Shown here: piece after piece, positions 1-6,515 of the stretch
How positions within the stretch are numbered: position 1 is the stretch's first letter
Layout of the letters: each line of letters begins with the position of its first letter
Assembly: GCA_038232935.1 (NCBI GenBank)
Contig: JBBSMX010000102.1
Coordinates: 1-15,321 of the forward strand
Reading direction: 5' to 3'
DNA length: 15,321 nucleotides
Origin: JBBSMX01 sp038232935
GTDB lineage: Bacteria; Bacteroidota; Rhodothermia; Rhodothermales; JANQRZ01
Made by a program: the position numbers and the translations under genes
Notes under the pieces: model-generated
Database searches by the model: none
The model's input: only the letters and a program-made list of their open reading frames with translations
Told to the model about the DNA's origin: nothing

Positions 1-71
1 GCGTCGACAGTGAGGGCGAAGACGGAGCGCTTGTGGAGGTCGAGGCCAGTGTAGAGTGTCGTGGCAGACAT
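1..71 (-). CDS. IS110-family transposase, N-terminal fragment (runs off the left edge)
   Basis: Reading the minus strand from an ATG at 71 gives MSATTLYTGLDLHKRSVFAL and then TVD before the window ends. The motif YxGLDLHK followed by a hydrophobic beta strand is the typical start of IS110-family DEDD transposases (usual form Y-V-G-I-D-V-H-K), and the first D of GLDLHK would be the first acidic residue of the DEDD tetrad. Family members are usually 300-400 residues, so most of the gene lies outside. No Shine-Dalgarno site is visible before the ATG. Only 23 codons are seen, so the family rests on this one motif. IS110 and IS1111 subgroups cannot be told apart here, although the short upstream non-coding stretch (about 60 bp to the junction) fits an IS1111-like layout better. 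Confidence 0.72.
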   Translation of the reverse strand, partial: MSATTLYTGLDLHKRSVFALTVD

Positions 72-131
72 GGCGGTAGGCGGCTGGTGAAGGGGGACCT
101 ATCCATGAGGCGCTGTACCTTGTTGGAAAGA
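1..131 (-). mobile_element. IS110-like insertion sequence, transposase-upstream end
   Basis: The transposase start at 71 reads leftward. The roughly 60 bp to its right (72 to about 131) are unlike the repeat-coding DNA that begins at about 132-138, where codons for the first YAGG repeat (L-A-F-D-G-D) start. The element end is therefore placed at about 125-137. The exact boundary is inferred from where the interrupted protein's repeat pattern resumes. IS110 elements normally lack conventional terminal inverted repeats and long target duplications, so no such mark is expected. In IS110 proper the guide (bridge) RNA is encoded in the upstream end; 60 bp is very short for that. Confidence 0.55.
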
Positions 132-995
132 TCCCTCGCCTTCGACGGCGACGCGCTCTACGCGGGTGGCTCGTTCAACACCGCAGGCGGCACGGCTGCA
201 CGGCAGATCGCGCAGTTCGACCTCACTACGGCGCAGTGGAGTAGCGTCGGCGAGGGCGTGACGCAGATGGGCGGCGGCCCGACCGTCTACGCGATCGCCT
301 TCGGCCCCGACGGCGATATGTACGCGGGTGGGGCTTTCAACGAGATCGGCGGCGTCGCCGCCAACAACCTCGCGCGGTGGGACGGCACGAGCTGGAGCGA
401 CGTAGGAGGCGGCGTCACCGGGACGACGGGCGGTAGCACGGCCGTCACTGCGCTCGTCGTCGATGGCGGCGGAGATCTCTACGCGGGCGGCAGCTTCACC
501 GATGCCGGCGGCGTGACGGTCAACAGCGTCGCCCGGTGGAACGGCTCGGCGTGGGCCGGGCTCGGCAGCGGCGTCGGCAACGGGCGCGTCGAAACGCTCG
601 TCCTCGCGTTACCCTACCTCTACGCGGGCGGCGGCTTCAGCGACATGGACGGCAACCCGACGCTCGACTTCCTCGCGAAGTGGGAGGGCGTGGTCATGAC
701 GCCGAATGAGGACGTGGCCGCACCGGCCGAGGCCGCGCGCCTCGCGCCGGCTTTCCCCAACCCCTTCAGCGCCGAGGCTACGCTCGCGTTCGAACCAGAG
801 CGTCCCCAGGCTGTACGGCTCGACCTATTCGATGCGCTCGGGCGGCAGGTGGCCGTGCTCTACGAGGGAACGCCCGCTGCAGGGCAGTCCATCGAAGCAC
901 GGGTGGACGGGCGGGGCCTCCCGGCCGGGGTCTACCTCGCGCGGCTCTCGGGCGACGGCGTCCGGCTCACCCGGCAGCTCGTACTCGTCCGCTGA
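132..995 (+). pseudogene. Secreted Rax2/YAGG-repeat protein with T9SS sorting tail, 5' end lost to the IS
   Basis: The frame encodes four repeats of the form (A/V)xDGxxxLYAGGSFxxAGGxxxNxxARWDGxxW, at about 138-280, 295-440, 455-590 and 600-690. These are Rax2-like or kelch-like propeller repeats common in secreted Bacteroidota proteins. From about 745 a type A (Por secretion system) sorting domain follows: FPNPF, then a beta-rich stretch with LFDALGRQVAVLYEG, then LPAGVYLARL and the basic end QLVLVR. Cargo with this tail is moved across the outer membrane by the type IX system. The frame stays open leftward to the window edge, and a GTG at 33 could serve as a start, but the residues encoded by 33-131 are the antisense of the IS element and show no signal peptide. 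The original N-terminus, its signal peptide and probably more repeats are missing, so export is unlikely and the gene is called broken. If the left flank beyond the IS holds the missing half, the insertion is the sole lesion. Confidence 0.75.
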
Positions 996-1013
996 AGCCG
1001 ATTGATCTCCGTT

Positions 1014-1053
1014 CGAGGCCGGGTCCCGACATCCTCGTTGGTGCCCGGCCTCG
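1014..1053 (+). terminator. Long bipartite hairpin after the truncated secreted-protein gene
   Basis: The arms CGAGGCCGGG (1014-1023) and CCCGGCCTCG (1044-1053) are perfectly complementary over 10 bp. Inside them CCGAC (1026-1030) can pair with GTTGG (1037-1041, one G-T wobble), leaving a 2x2 internal loop and a 6-nt apical loop. The hairpin lies 19 bp after the TGA at 993-995. No T-run follows (next bases GCATGAAATAAC), so this is not a canonical intrinsic terminator. It may stop transcription weakly, protect the mRNA 3' end, or insulate the regulator genes downstream. Confidence 0.4.
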
Positions 1054-1156
1054 GCATGAAATAACTGCTGGGCGAAGCGCTCCTCTCTTGCAAATCCGTG
1101 CATCGAATATGTAAGCTGTCCCCGTGTGTCTTCCCTCTCTTCGGCACACGGATTCC

Positions 1157-2224
1157 GTGGCTCTCGCGCTCTCTGTCACCGACCTCGCCCAGCTAGAAGC
1201 GACCACGCGCACGTTCGCTTCCCCATTGGTATTCGGCGATGTCGATGCTTGGCGCGGTGAGGAACGTCCCCACCTCGTGCACGGGCTCGACGACACGGCA
1301 CGGTGTCTATTGGATACCTACATGGCCCCAGCATGGGGGGACACCGGAGCCGGCCCGGACCCTATGCTCGACCTGTTCTGCCAGACCGCGTCCGAGCGCG
1401 CGCTGGAGGCGTGGGATAACGCCTACGCGGATTACGTGCTCGGAGGGGGCGGGGAGGCAAAGAAGTCTCTGTTCTGGAACGAGGTGGTGGTGCCCGTAGG
1501 CAGCGAGGACAGCCAGTCCCTTTTCGTTGCGACGCCGCGCGGAGCGGTCCAACTCTCGATCTACTCGCTCCGCCGGGTGCCGGGCCCCGGCCAGCACGTT
1601 CCGCTCCTCCGCGTGCTGCTGCCCACGCTCAAGGCCGGGTTGGATGCGCTCTTCCGCCTCGATGCCCATCGGGCTGCGCTGGACGCCGTGGCGGAACCGC
1701 TCGTGGCCTTTACCGCCGACGGCTGCGAGGTCTATCGCAGTGCGCCCCTGCGCCGCCTGATCGCCGCCGATCCCGAAGGCGCTGCCATCGAGCGCGCGCT
1801 GGCCGAGCTGACTCTCCGCGTTCGGCCACTCGCCTTCATCCGACAGCGCGATACCCCGGCGGTGGCAATGCCCACGGCTGACATCCGTACGACACGCGCG
1901 TGCTACGCCCTTCGCGCGGCGCTGTTGCCCCCCGGAGCCTTCGGGTTGGACGAATCCTTCCTCGTCACGGTCGTGCCCACGGGCAGCCCTGCTGCGTTCC
2001 CGGCCGTCGATGAGGTCCGCGCACGCCACGGGCTGACGGAGCGGGAGGCTGAGGTCGCCCTGCTCGTGGCGCAGGGGCTGCCCAACGACGCTATCGCCGA
2101 GCGCCTGTTCGTCAGCCGCCCCACGGTCCGGCACCACGTCGAGGGGGCCATGGCGAAGCTGGAGCTGACGGGACGCGGGCGCGAGACCGTCGCCCCCCGG
2201 CTCCTCGGTGCGGAGGTCGCCTGA
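1157..2224 (+). CDS. LuxR-type (GerE HTH) transcriptional regulator, first of a tandem pair
   Basis: This encodes a 355-residue regulator. The C-terminal 60 residues (about 291-351) form a GerE/LuxR helix-turn-helix: LTEREAEVALLVAQG, NDAIAERLFVS, PTVRHHVEGAMAKLEL, then TGRGR. The N-terminal 280 residues are a sensor region without a familiar name, although the stretch at about 180-280 (EPLVAFTADGCEVYRS...) resembles the PAS-like inner module of stand-alone LuxR regulators. The start was set by aligning with the next gene: GTG at 1157 gives VALALSVTDLAQLE, which lines up residue for residue with MAHTLTTTDLAHLE. A GTG at 1124 would add 11 unmatched residues. Compared with the paralogue, about 21 residues are missing near position 32-40. 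The next gene starts 2 bp after this stop, so the two are probably co-transcribed. The signal sensed and the target genes are unknown. Confidence 0.85.
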   Translation: MALALSVTDLAQLEATTRTFASPLVFGDVDAWRGEERPHLVHGLDDTARCLLDTYMAPAWGDTGAGPDPMLDLFCQTASERALEAWDNAYADYVLGGGGEAKKSLFWNEVVVPVGSEDSQSLFVATPRGAVQLSIYSLRRVPGPGQHVPLLRVLLPTLKAGLDALFRLDAHRAALDAVAEPLVAFTADGCEVYRSAPLRRLIAADPEGAAIERALAELTLRVRPLAFIRQRDTPAVAMPTADIRTTRACYALRAALLPPGAFGLDESFLVTVVPTGSPAAFPAVDEVRARHGLTEREAEVALLVAQGLPNDAIAERLFVSRPTVRHHVEGAMAKLELTGRGRETVAPRLLGAEVA

Positions 2225-2226
2225 CG

Positions 2227-3366
2227 ATGGCCCACACGCTCACCACCACGGACCTCGCCCACCTCGAAGCTACCAGCCGCGCGCTCCTCTCGCCCCTTGC
2301 CTTCGACACGGAGGACGACTGGTGCCGGGCCGTGATGCAGGCGTTCCGCCCCGTGCTCGGGTCCGAGGGTACCTCCTTCGCGCGCCCGGATCGGCCGGGG
2401 GGCTTCTTTCTGGGCACCGACGTCGACGAGGCCATCATCCAGCGGATGAACCATTACCTCGCGCCGCCCAATCAGCACGGTGTCGGCCCCGATCCGGTCG
2501 TCAACCTTTTCTTCGAGCGGGTGATTCCCTCGCAGATCACCATGTGGGACTGGGGAACGATCGAATGGCTGACGGACGGGAAGATCCAGCAGTCGGAGTT
2601 TTACCAGGAGGTGCTCGTCCCTGGCAATCTGACTCGCCATTGCGCGCTATTCGACGTGCGCCCCGCCGGTGGTGTGCACCTCGTCGCCCACAACGCCCCC
2701 GCGCATCGTCGTCTGGACCCCGAGGACGCGAAGGTGCGCCTCCAACTCCTAGTCCCGGCCTTTAAGGCGGGTCTCGACACGCTCGACCGGCTGAAGGCCC
2801 ACCGCGCCACGCTGGATGCGACCGACGAGCCCCTCGCAGCATTCAGCCCGGACGGCGTCGAGACACACCGGACTCCGGCGCTTCGCTGCCTACTGGCCGG
2901 CGACCCCGAGATGGGCAGGGTCGAGCAGGGTCTCGCCGAGCTGGCCCGGCGCATCCGGCCGCTCGGCTTCGCCCGGCGCGGCGAGATAGCCCCCGGCGTA
3001 CCCGTGACGGCTGAGGTGCGCACGGCGCGGGCGCGATACTGTCTCCGTGCCGCGTTGCTTCCGGTGTCGGGCAGCGGGTTCGGCGAGGCGTTCCTCGTCA
3101 CTGTCGAAGCCGATGGCGGCACTCCTGCATTGCCCACTGCCGACAAGGCACAGGTGCGCTTTCGACTGACGAAGCGCGAGGCCGAAGTCGCACTGCTGGT
3201 GGCGGAGGGCCTCTCGAACGACGCTATCGCCGAGCGGCTGTTCGTCTCGCGTCACACGGTCCGGCACCACGTGGAGGGCGCGATGGCGAAGATGGAGCTG
3301 ACGGGGCGCGGCCGAGAAGCCGTCGCCGCCCGGCTGCTGGGCTCCGACCTCGTCGCGGCGGCCTAG
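2227..3366 (+). CDS. LuxR-type (GerE HTH) transcriptional regulator, second of a tandem pair
   Basis: This encodes a 379-residue paralogue of the preceding gene, similar along its whole length. Shared blocks include TDLAxLEATxR at the N-terminus, GPDPxxxLF, the central L-LPxxKAGLDxLxRLxAHRAxLDA, EPLxAFxxDGxExxR, RTxRAxYxLRAALLP and ExFLVTV. The HTH occupies about 312-372 (LTKREAEVALLVAEG, NDAIAERLFVSRHTVRHHVE, KMELTGRGR). The recognition-helix region SRHTVRHHVE is nearly identical in the two proteins (SRPTVRHHVE in the first), so they may bind the same sites. ATG 2227 lies 2 bp after the upstream stop, which suggests translational coupling. Residues 31-65 contain a segment (around AVMQAFRPVLGSEGTSFARPD) absent from the first paralogue. 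The stop TAG (3364-3366) overlaps the stop of the convergent YjbQ gene. Ligand and regulon are unknown. Confidence 0.88.
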   Translation: MAHTLTTTDLAHLEATSRALLSPLAFDTEDDWCRAVMQAFRPVLGSEGTSFARPDRPGGFFLGTDVDEAIIQRMNHYLAPPNQHGVGPDPVVNLFFERVIPSQITMWDWGTIEWLTDGKIQQSEFYQEVLVPGNLTRHCALFDVRPAGGVHLVAHNAPAHRRLDPEDAKVRLQLLVPAFKAGLDTLDRLKAHRATLDATDEPLAAFSPDGVETHRTPALRCLLAGDPEMGRVEQGLAELARRIRPLGFARRGEIAPGVPVTAEVRTARARYCLRAALLPVSGSGFGEAFLVTVEADGGTPALPTADKAQVRFRLTKREAEVALLVAEGLSNDAIAERLFVSRHTVRHHVEGAMAKMELTGRGREAVAARLLGSDLVAAA

Positions 3367-3800
3367 TCGGTCGCGTCCCGCTCGCCCGAGAGCGTGACCA
3401 CGAGCCGGCGCGCGCCGCCGCGTTCGCGGTGCTCGCAGAGATAGAGCCCCTGCCACGTTCCGAGGGCGAGTCGGCCGTCGCGGATGGGGACAGTGACGCT
3501 GGCGCCGAACAGTGACGCCTTCACGTGGGCCGGCATGTCGTCCGGGCCTTCCTCCGTGTGCTCGAAGTAGGGCGTGTCGTCGGGGACAGCACGGCGGACG
3601 AAGCGCTCGAAGTCGGCGCGGACGGCGGGCGCGGCGTTCTCGTTGAGCGTGAGCGACGCCGAGGTGTGCTGGATGAACACGTGGGCGACCCCGACGGCGA
3701 AGCCTCGCAGCTCCGGCACCTGCGCGAGCACTTCGTCCGTGACGAGGTGGAAGCCGCGCGGGCGGGGCGCGAGCGTGATCTGCTTCTGGACCCAGGACAC
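3363..3800 (-). CDS. yjbQ: YjbQ (UPF0047) family protein
   Basis: This encodes a 145-residue protein of full family length. Family marks are HTSASLTLNENA (about 45-56), DDMPAHVKASLFG (87-99, more often HxxAxLLG), SVTVPIRDGRLALGTWQG (101-118), then LYLCEHRE. YjbQ proteins form a compact beta-rich trimer with a metal-binding site. Members have been reported to show weak thiamine-phosphate synthase activity, but the true role is unsettled. The start is GTG at 3800 (VSWVQKQITL), chosen because it gives the normal N-terminus and lies 5 bp after the stop of the lytic transglycosylase gene, so the two are likely co-transcribed. The same frame stays open upstream to 4574, but that part is the shadow of the upstream gene. 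The stop (TAG read from 3365 to 3363) shares the palindrome CTAG with the stop of the convergent LuxR gene. Confidence 0.93.
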   Translation of the reverse strand: MSWVQKQITLAPRPRGFHLVTDEVLAQVPELRGFAVGVAHVFIQHTSASLTLNENAAPAVRADFERFVRRAVPDDTPYFEHTEEGPDDMPAHVKASLFGASVTVPIRDGRLALGTWQGLYLCEHRERGGARRLVVTLSGERDATD

Positions 3801-3805
3801 GGCGG

Positions 3806-5425
3806 CTACCGGCCGGCTTCGAGGTGTTCGAGCAGGCGGACTTCGGGCGGTGCGGCGGTGATCGGAGCCGCCGGGGCGTCGTCCACGACGAACTGCTTGT
3901 AGTGGTCGTAGCGGTCGAGGATGAGCGAGACGTAGGTCACGGGTTCGAGGCCGCGCGCGAAGCCGTATTTCACGACGGGGTCGGTGTAAACCTCCTCCTT
4001 CGACTTCTGCAGGAGCCAGAAGGCCACCTCCTCCCACTTCGTGTCGTCGCCGTCGTACTTCGCCGTCAGGCGGCGGGCGTCCTCGACGTGGCCGTGGCCG
4101 GTGTTGTACGAGGCGAGGACGAACCGCTGCCGCTCCCGCTCGTCGGGGATCTTGTCCTCCCAATAGTTCTCCAGCCCTTGAAGAAAGCGGACGGCCCCGG
4201 CCACGTTGTCTTCGGGGTCGAATGCGTCGCTGACGCCGAATTCCCGCGCCGTCGGCGGCATGAGCTGGAGCAGACCCGCGGCCCCGGCCCACGACTGCGC
4301 GCGCGGATCGAACCGGGACTCCTGATAGCACTGCGACGCGAGGAGCAGCCAGTCCCAGTGGATTTTCTCCGCGTTCTTCTTGAGGAGAGCGTCGTAGTCT
4401 GAGAGCGTGCCCGTCTCGCCCGTGAGGTACTTGCTCGCCACCCGCTCGCGGTACCCCTTGCGATCGACGAAGTATTTGTTGTAGAGCACGCGGAGCAACT
4501 GCTCGTTCTCCTCGGAACTGATCCATGAGCTCAGGGCGAGCTGGAGGTCGGGGGCGTTTTTGCGGACGGCCCACGCCACCTCGTGCAGGGGACCCATCGC
4601 CGGCCGGATCACGATGTTCGTGAAGTACGACTCCTTCAGGTTGGCGACGTTCTCCGGCGAGATGGTGAAGTCCACGGTGCCCGCGGCGACCCTGTTGATC
4701 AGCTCTTCGGTCGCTACGTCGCCGCCTAGCTCGACCACGTGGATGTCCCCTGAGAGGTCGTCGGAGAGTTCGATGAGGTGCTCCTCGTAGGGCGAGTTGC
4801 CGGGGAGGTAGACGTCCTTTCCTTCAAGCTGGGACGGCCGCGAGACGAGGCGGGTGCTGATCTCGACGGACTCCGGCACGTCGTCGGTCTCGCGGATGGC
4901 CCGGACGAGAGCCGTCGTGGTGTCGGCCGCATCGGCCCCGTGGACGATCACGGAATCGACGGAATCGGGGAGGCCTACCGCGTCGCCCGAGCGCTGGACG
5001 AGCGTCGGCTGCGTCTTGTAGAGGGAGTGCGTGAAGAGGACGTTGTTGCTGTCCGCCGCATTTGGGACGACGCGCGCGGCCACCACGTCACCGGCACCCT
5101 CGTTGAGGAGGTAGAACAGGCTGTCGCTGTCGGAGACGACCCTCATCTTGAGCACGAGGTCGTTCGCCTCGGCAAAGGCCGTGAGTAACTCGTATTCGTA
5201 CCCCATCGGTTGCCCCCGGTAGAGGAAGTACGACGTCGAGTTGTACGTGGTGAGGGCGAAGAGGGTGTCTCGCTCGCCGATCTCGGCGAGGTCGCGCTCG
5301 ACAGGGGTGGGAAGTCCCTCGGAGAAGACGCCCTCGCAGCCGGCGAGGAGGGAGGCGGCGAAGAGCAGGGCGAAGAGCAGGCGGAGGGGGGGCATCAGGG
5401 ATCCGTGGACAGATGAGCCAGACAT
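3806..5425 (-). CDS. mltF: MltF-like lytic murein transglycosylase lipoprotein
   Basis: This encodes 539 residues. A lipoprotein signal ends at the lipobox LLAGC with the acylated Cys at residue 30. Residues about 50-325 form a family 3 solute-binding domain (GYEYELLTAFAE, AARVVPNAAD, DFTISPENVA). Residues about 350-510 form the SLT domain: QESRFDPRAQSWAGAAG with the catalytic Glu at 369, LLQLMPPTAREFG, then ASYNTGHGHVEDARRL. This is the MltF arrangement: the enzyme cleaves peptidoglycan with formation of 1,6-anhydromuramic acid, anchored to a membrane and facing the periplasm, while the binding domain senses a ligand and controls activity. ATG 5425 is used; an in-frame ATG at 5395 (MPPLRLLFALLF) gives a tighter 20-residue signal and may be the true start. 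The 44-bp upstream gap is AT-richer than its surroundings (around TTTACATTATC) and could hold a promoter. YjbQ follows after 5 bp. Confidence 0.92.
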   Translation of the reverse strand: MSGSSVHGSLMPPLRLLFALLFAASLLAGCEGVFSEGLPTPVERDLAEIGERDTLFALTTYNSTSYFLYRGQPMGYEYELLTAFAEANDLVLKMRVVSDSDSLFYLLNEGAGDVVAARVVPNAADSNNVLFTHSLYKTQPTLVQRSGDAVGLPDSVDSVIVHGADAADTTTALVRAIRETDDVPESVEISTRLVSRPSQLEGKDVYLPGNSPYEEHLIELSDDLSGDIHVVELGGDVATEELINRVAAGTVDFTISPENVANLKESYFTNIVIRPAMGPLHEVAWAVRKNAPDLQLALSSWISSEENEQLLRVLYNKYFVDRKGYRERVASKYLTGETGTLSDYDALLKKNAEKIHWDWLLLASQCYQESRFDPRAQSWAGAAGLLQLMPPTAREFGVSDAFDPEDNVAGAVRFLQGLENYWEDKIPDERERQRFVLASYNTGHGHVEDARRLTAKYDGDDTKWEEVAFWLLQKSKEEVYTDPVVKYGFARGLEPVTYVSLILDRYDHYKQFVVDDAPAAPITAAPPEVRLLEHLEAGR

Positions 5426-5469
5426 GCAAAGGGGCGGTTAGATAATGTAAAGCAATCTCGCGCCCTTCT

Positions 5470-6348
5470 TCACCTTTTTGTATCCGCGGAGGCCGCCGCG
5501 CGTTTCATCGCGGCACGAAGCTTCGGCAACATCGCTTGGGCAGCTCGCTCGCCTGCGGTGATCAACAGTTCTGCCCGTGTGAACCCGGCCAGCAGCGTCA
5601 CGTCGGCCGGGAGCGCGGGCCGGATCACGACGTCCGGCTTCGAGCGTTCGAGATTGCATTCGGTGAGGGCGGAGATGGCGACGAACATGGCCTGCCACAC
5701 GTCGCGGACGCCCGGCGGCATGAAGGGGACTTCGAGGGCTTCCACGCGCGGCGGCTCGTCGAGGCGGTTCTCGCGGAAGAACGGGAGCACGTCCACGGCC
5801 AGCACCACGTCGGCCCCGAGCGCACGGGCGAGGTCGGCGGGGACGTTGTTGAGGATGCCGCCGTCCGCGAGCCGGTAGCCGTCGATCTCGACGGGGGCGA
5901 ACACGCCGGGAATGGACATCGTGGCACGCATCGCGGGGACAACCCGGCCCGCGTCGAGCACGACCTCGCGCCCCGTGTTGAGGTCGGAGGCCGCCAGCGC
6001 GAGGGGCCGACGGAGGTCGGCGAAGGTGAGGTCAGCGCCCATCACCTCGGTGAGGTAGGCCTCGAAGCGCTTGCCGGAGAGGAGGGCCTGGAGCGTGGGC
6101 ACCCAGTCGGCGAGCTTGAGGAGCTGGCTCCGGTGGGCGAGGCTGAGCACCTCGGCCTCGATGCTTTCGACGCGGAAGCCGGCGGCGTAGGCCGCGCCGA
6201 TGAGGCCGCCCATGCTGGCCCCCGCCACCACGTCCGCGTGGATCCCCTCGCGTGCCAGCACCTTGAGCACGCCGATATGCGAGAGCCCGCGGGCACCGCC
6301 GCCGCCGAGGGCGAGACCGAGCGTGGGGCGGGACGGGGGACGGGGCAT
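5470..6348 (-). CDS. Patatin-like phospholipase (RssA/NTE family)
   Basis: This encodes 292 residues from ATG 6348. The patatin signature is complete: oxyanion hole GGGGARG (15-21), nucleophile Ser45 in GASMGG, the SDLNTG segment (121-126), and catalytic Asp162 in ADGG. These enzymes are serine-aspartate acyl hydrolases acting on phospholipids or lysophospholipids. No signal peptide or membrane helix is visible, so it is probably cytoplasmic or peripheral. Immediately upstream is an 88-bp octamer tract that touches the ATG, leaving no room for a normal ribosome binding site. A second in-frame ATG at 6516 overlaps the peptidase E stop as TGATG. From there the tract would be translated as a 56-residue extension rich in SHPPILPS repeats, giving a 348-residue protein. 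Translation from 6516 by coupling, from 6348, or both are possible. The 6348 start gives the normal patatin N-terminus and is preferred here. Confidence 0.9.
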   Translation of the reverse strand: MPRPPSRPTLGLALGGGGARGLSHIGVLKVLAREGIHADVVAGASMGGLIGAAYAAGFRVESIEAEVLSLAHRSQLLKLADWVPTLQALLSGKRFEAYLTEVMGADLTFADLRRPLALAASDLNTGREVVLDAGRVVPAMRATMSIPGVFAPVEIDGYRLADGGILNNVPADLARALGADVVLAVDVLPFFRENRLDEPPRVEALEVPFMPPGVRDVWQAMFVAISALTECNLERSKPDVVIRPALPADVTLLAGFTRAELLITAGERAAQAMLPKLRAAMKRAAASADTKR

Positions 6349-6434
6349 GGGAGGATGGGAGGATGGGAGGATGGGAGTATGGGAGGATGGGAGGATGGGA
6401 GGATGGGAGGATGGGAGGATGGGAGGATGGGAGC
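6347..6434. repeat. Octanucleotide tandem repeat, 11 copies, at the patatin start
   Basis: On the plus strand the unit ATGGGAGG is repeated 11 times without interruption. The fourth copy ends in T (6371-6378) and the last in C (6427-6434); the other nine are identical. The unit length is not a multiple of three, so a gain or loss of one copy shifts the frame across it. All three minus-strand frames are open through the tract and encode rotations of the same octapeptide (SHPPILPS). The first unit includes part of the patatin ATG. The G-rich plus strand has runs of three G every 8 nt, a pattern able to form a G-quadruplex. Such near-perfect arrays are hotspots for slipped-strand mispairing. Confidence 0.95.
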
Positions 6435-6515
6435 AAGCAAAACCGTCAAAGGTAGCGAGGCCGTCGCACTCGGCCCCACGTGGGATCGAGTGCTGCCGTC
6501 GAGCGATCTCACGCA

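Noticed and set aside
33..131. N-terminal extension of the YAGG-repeat protein from a GTG at 33
   Set aside because: These codons are the antisense of the IS end and transposase start, have no signal peptide and do not fit the repeat pattern.
1087..1113. Promoter TTGCAA with TATGTA before the LuxR pair
   Set aside because: The spacing is about 14 bp, too short for a standard promoter, and neither box is a good match.
3801..4574. Upstream extension of YjbQ
   Set aside because: The added residues are Arg/Pro-rich antiframe sequence of mltF, and GTG 3800 gives the normal family N-terminus.
6347..6434. CRISPR-like array
   Set aside because: The 8-bp units are directly adjacent with no spacers, and no cas genes are present.
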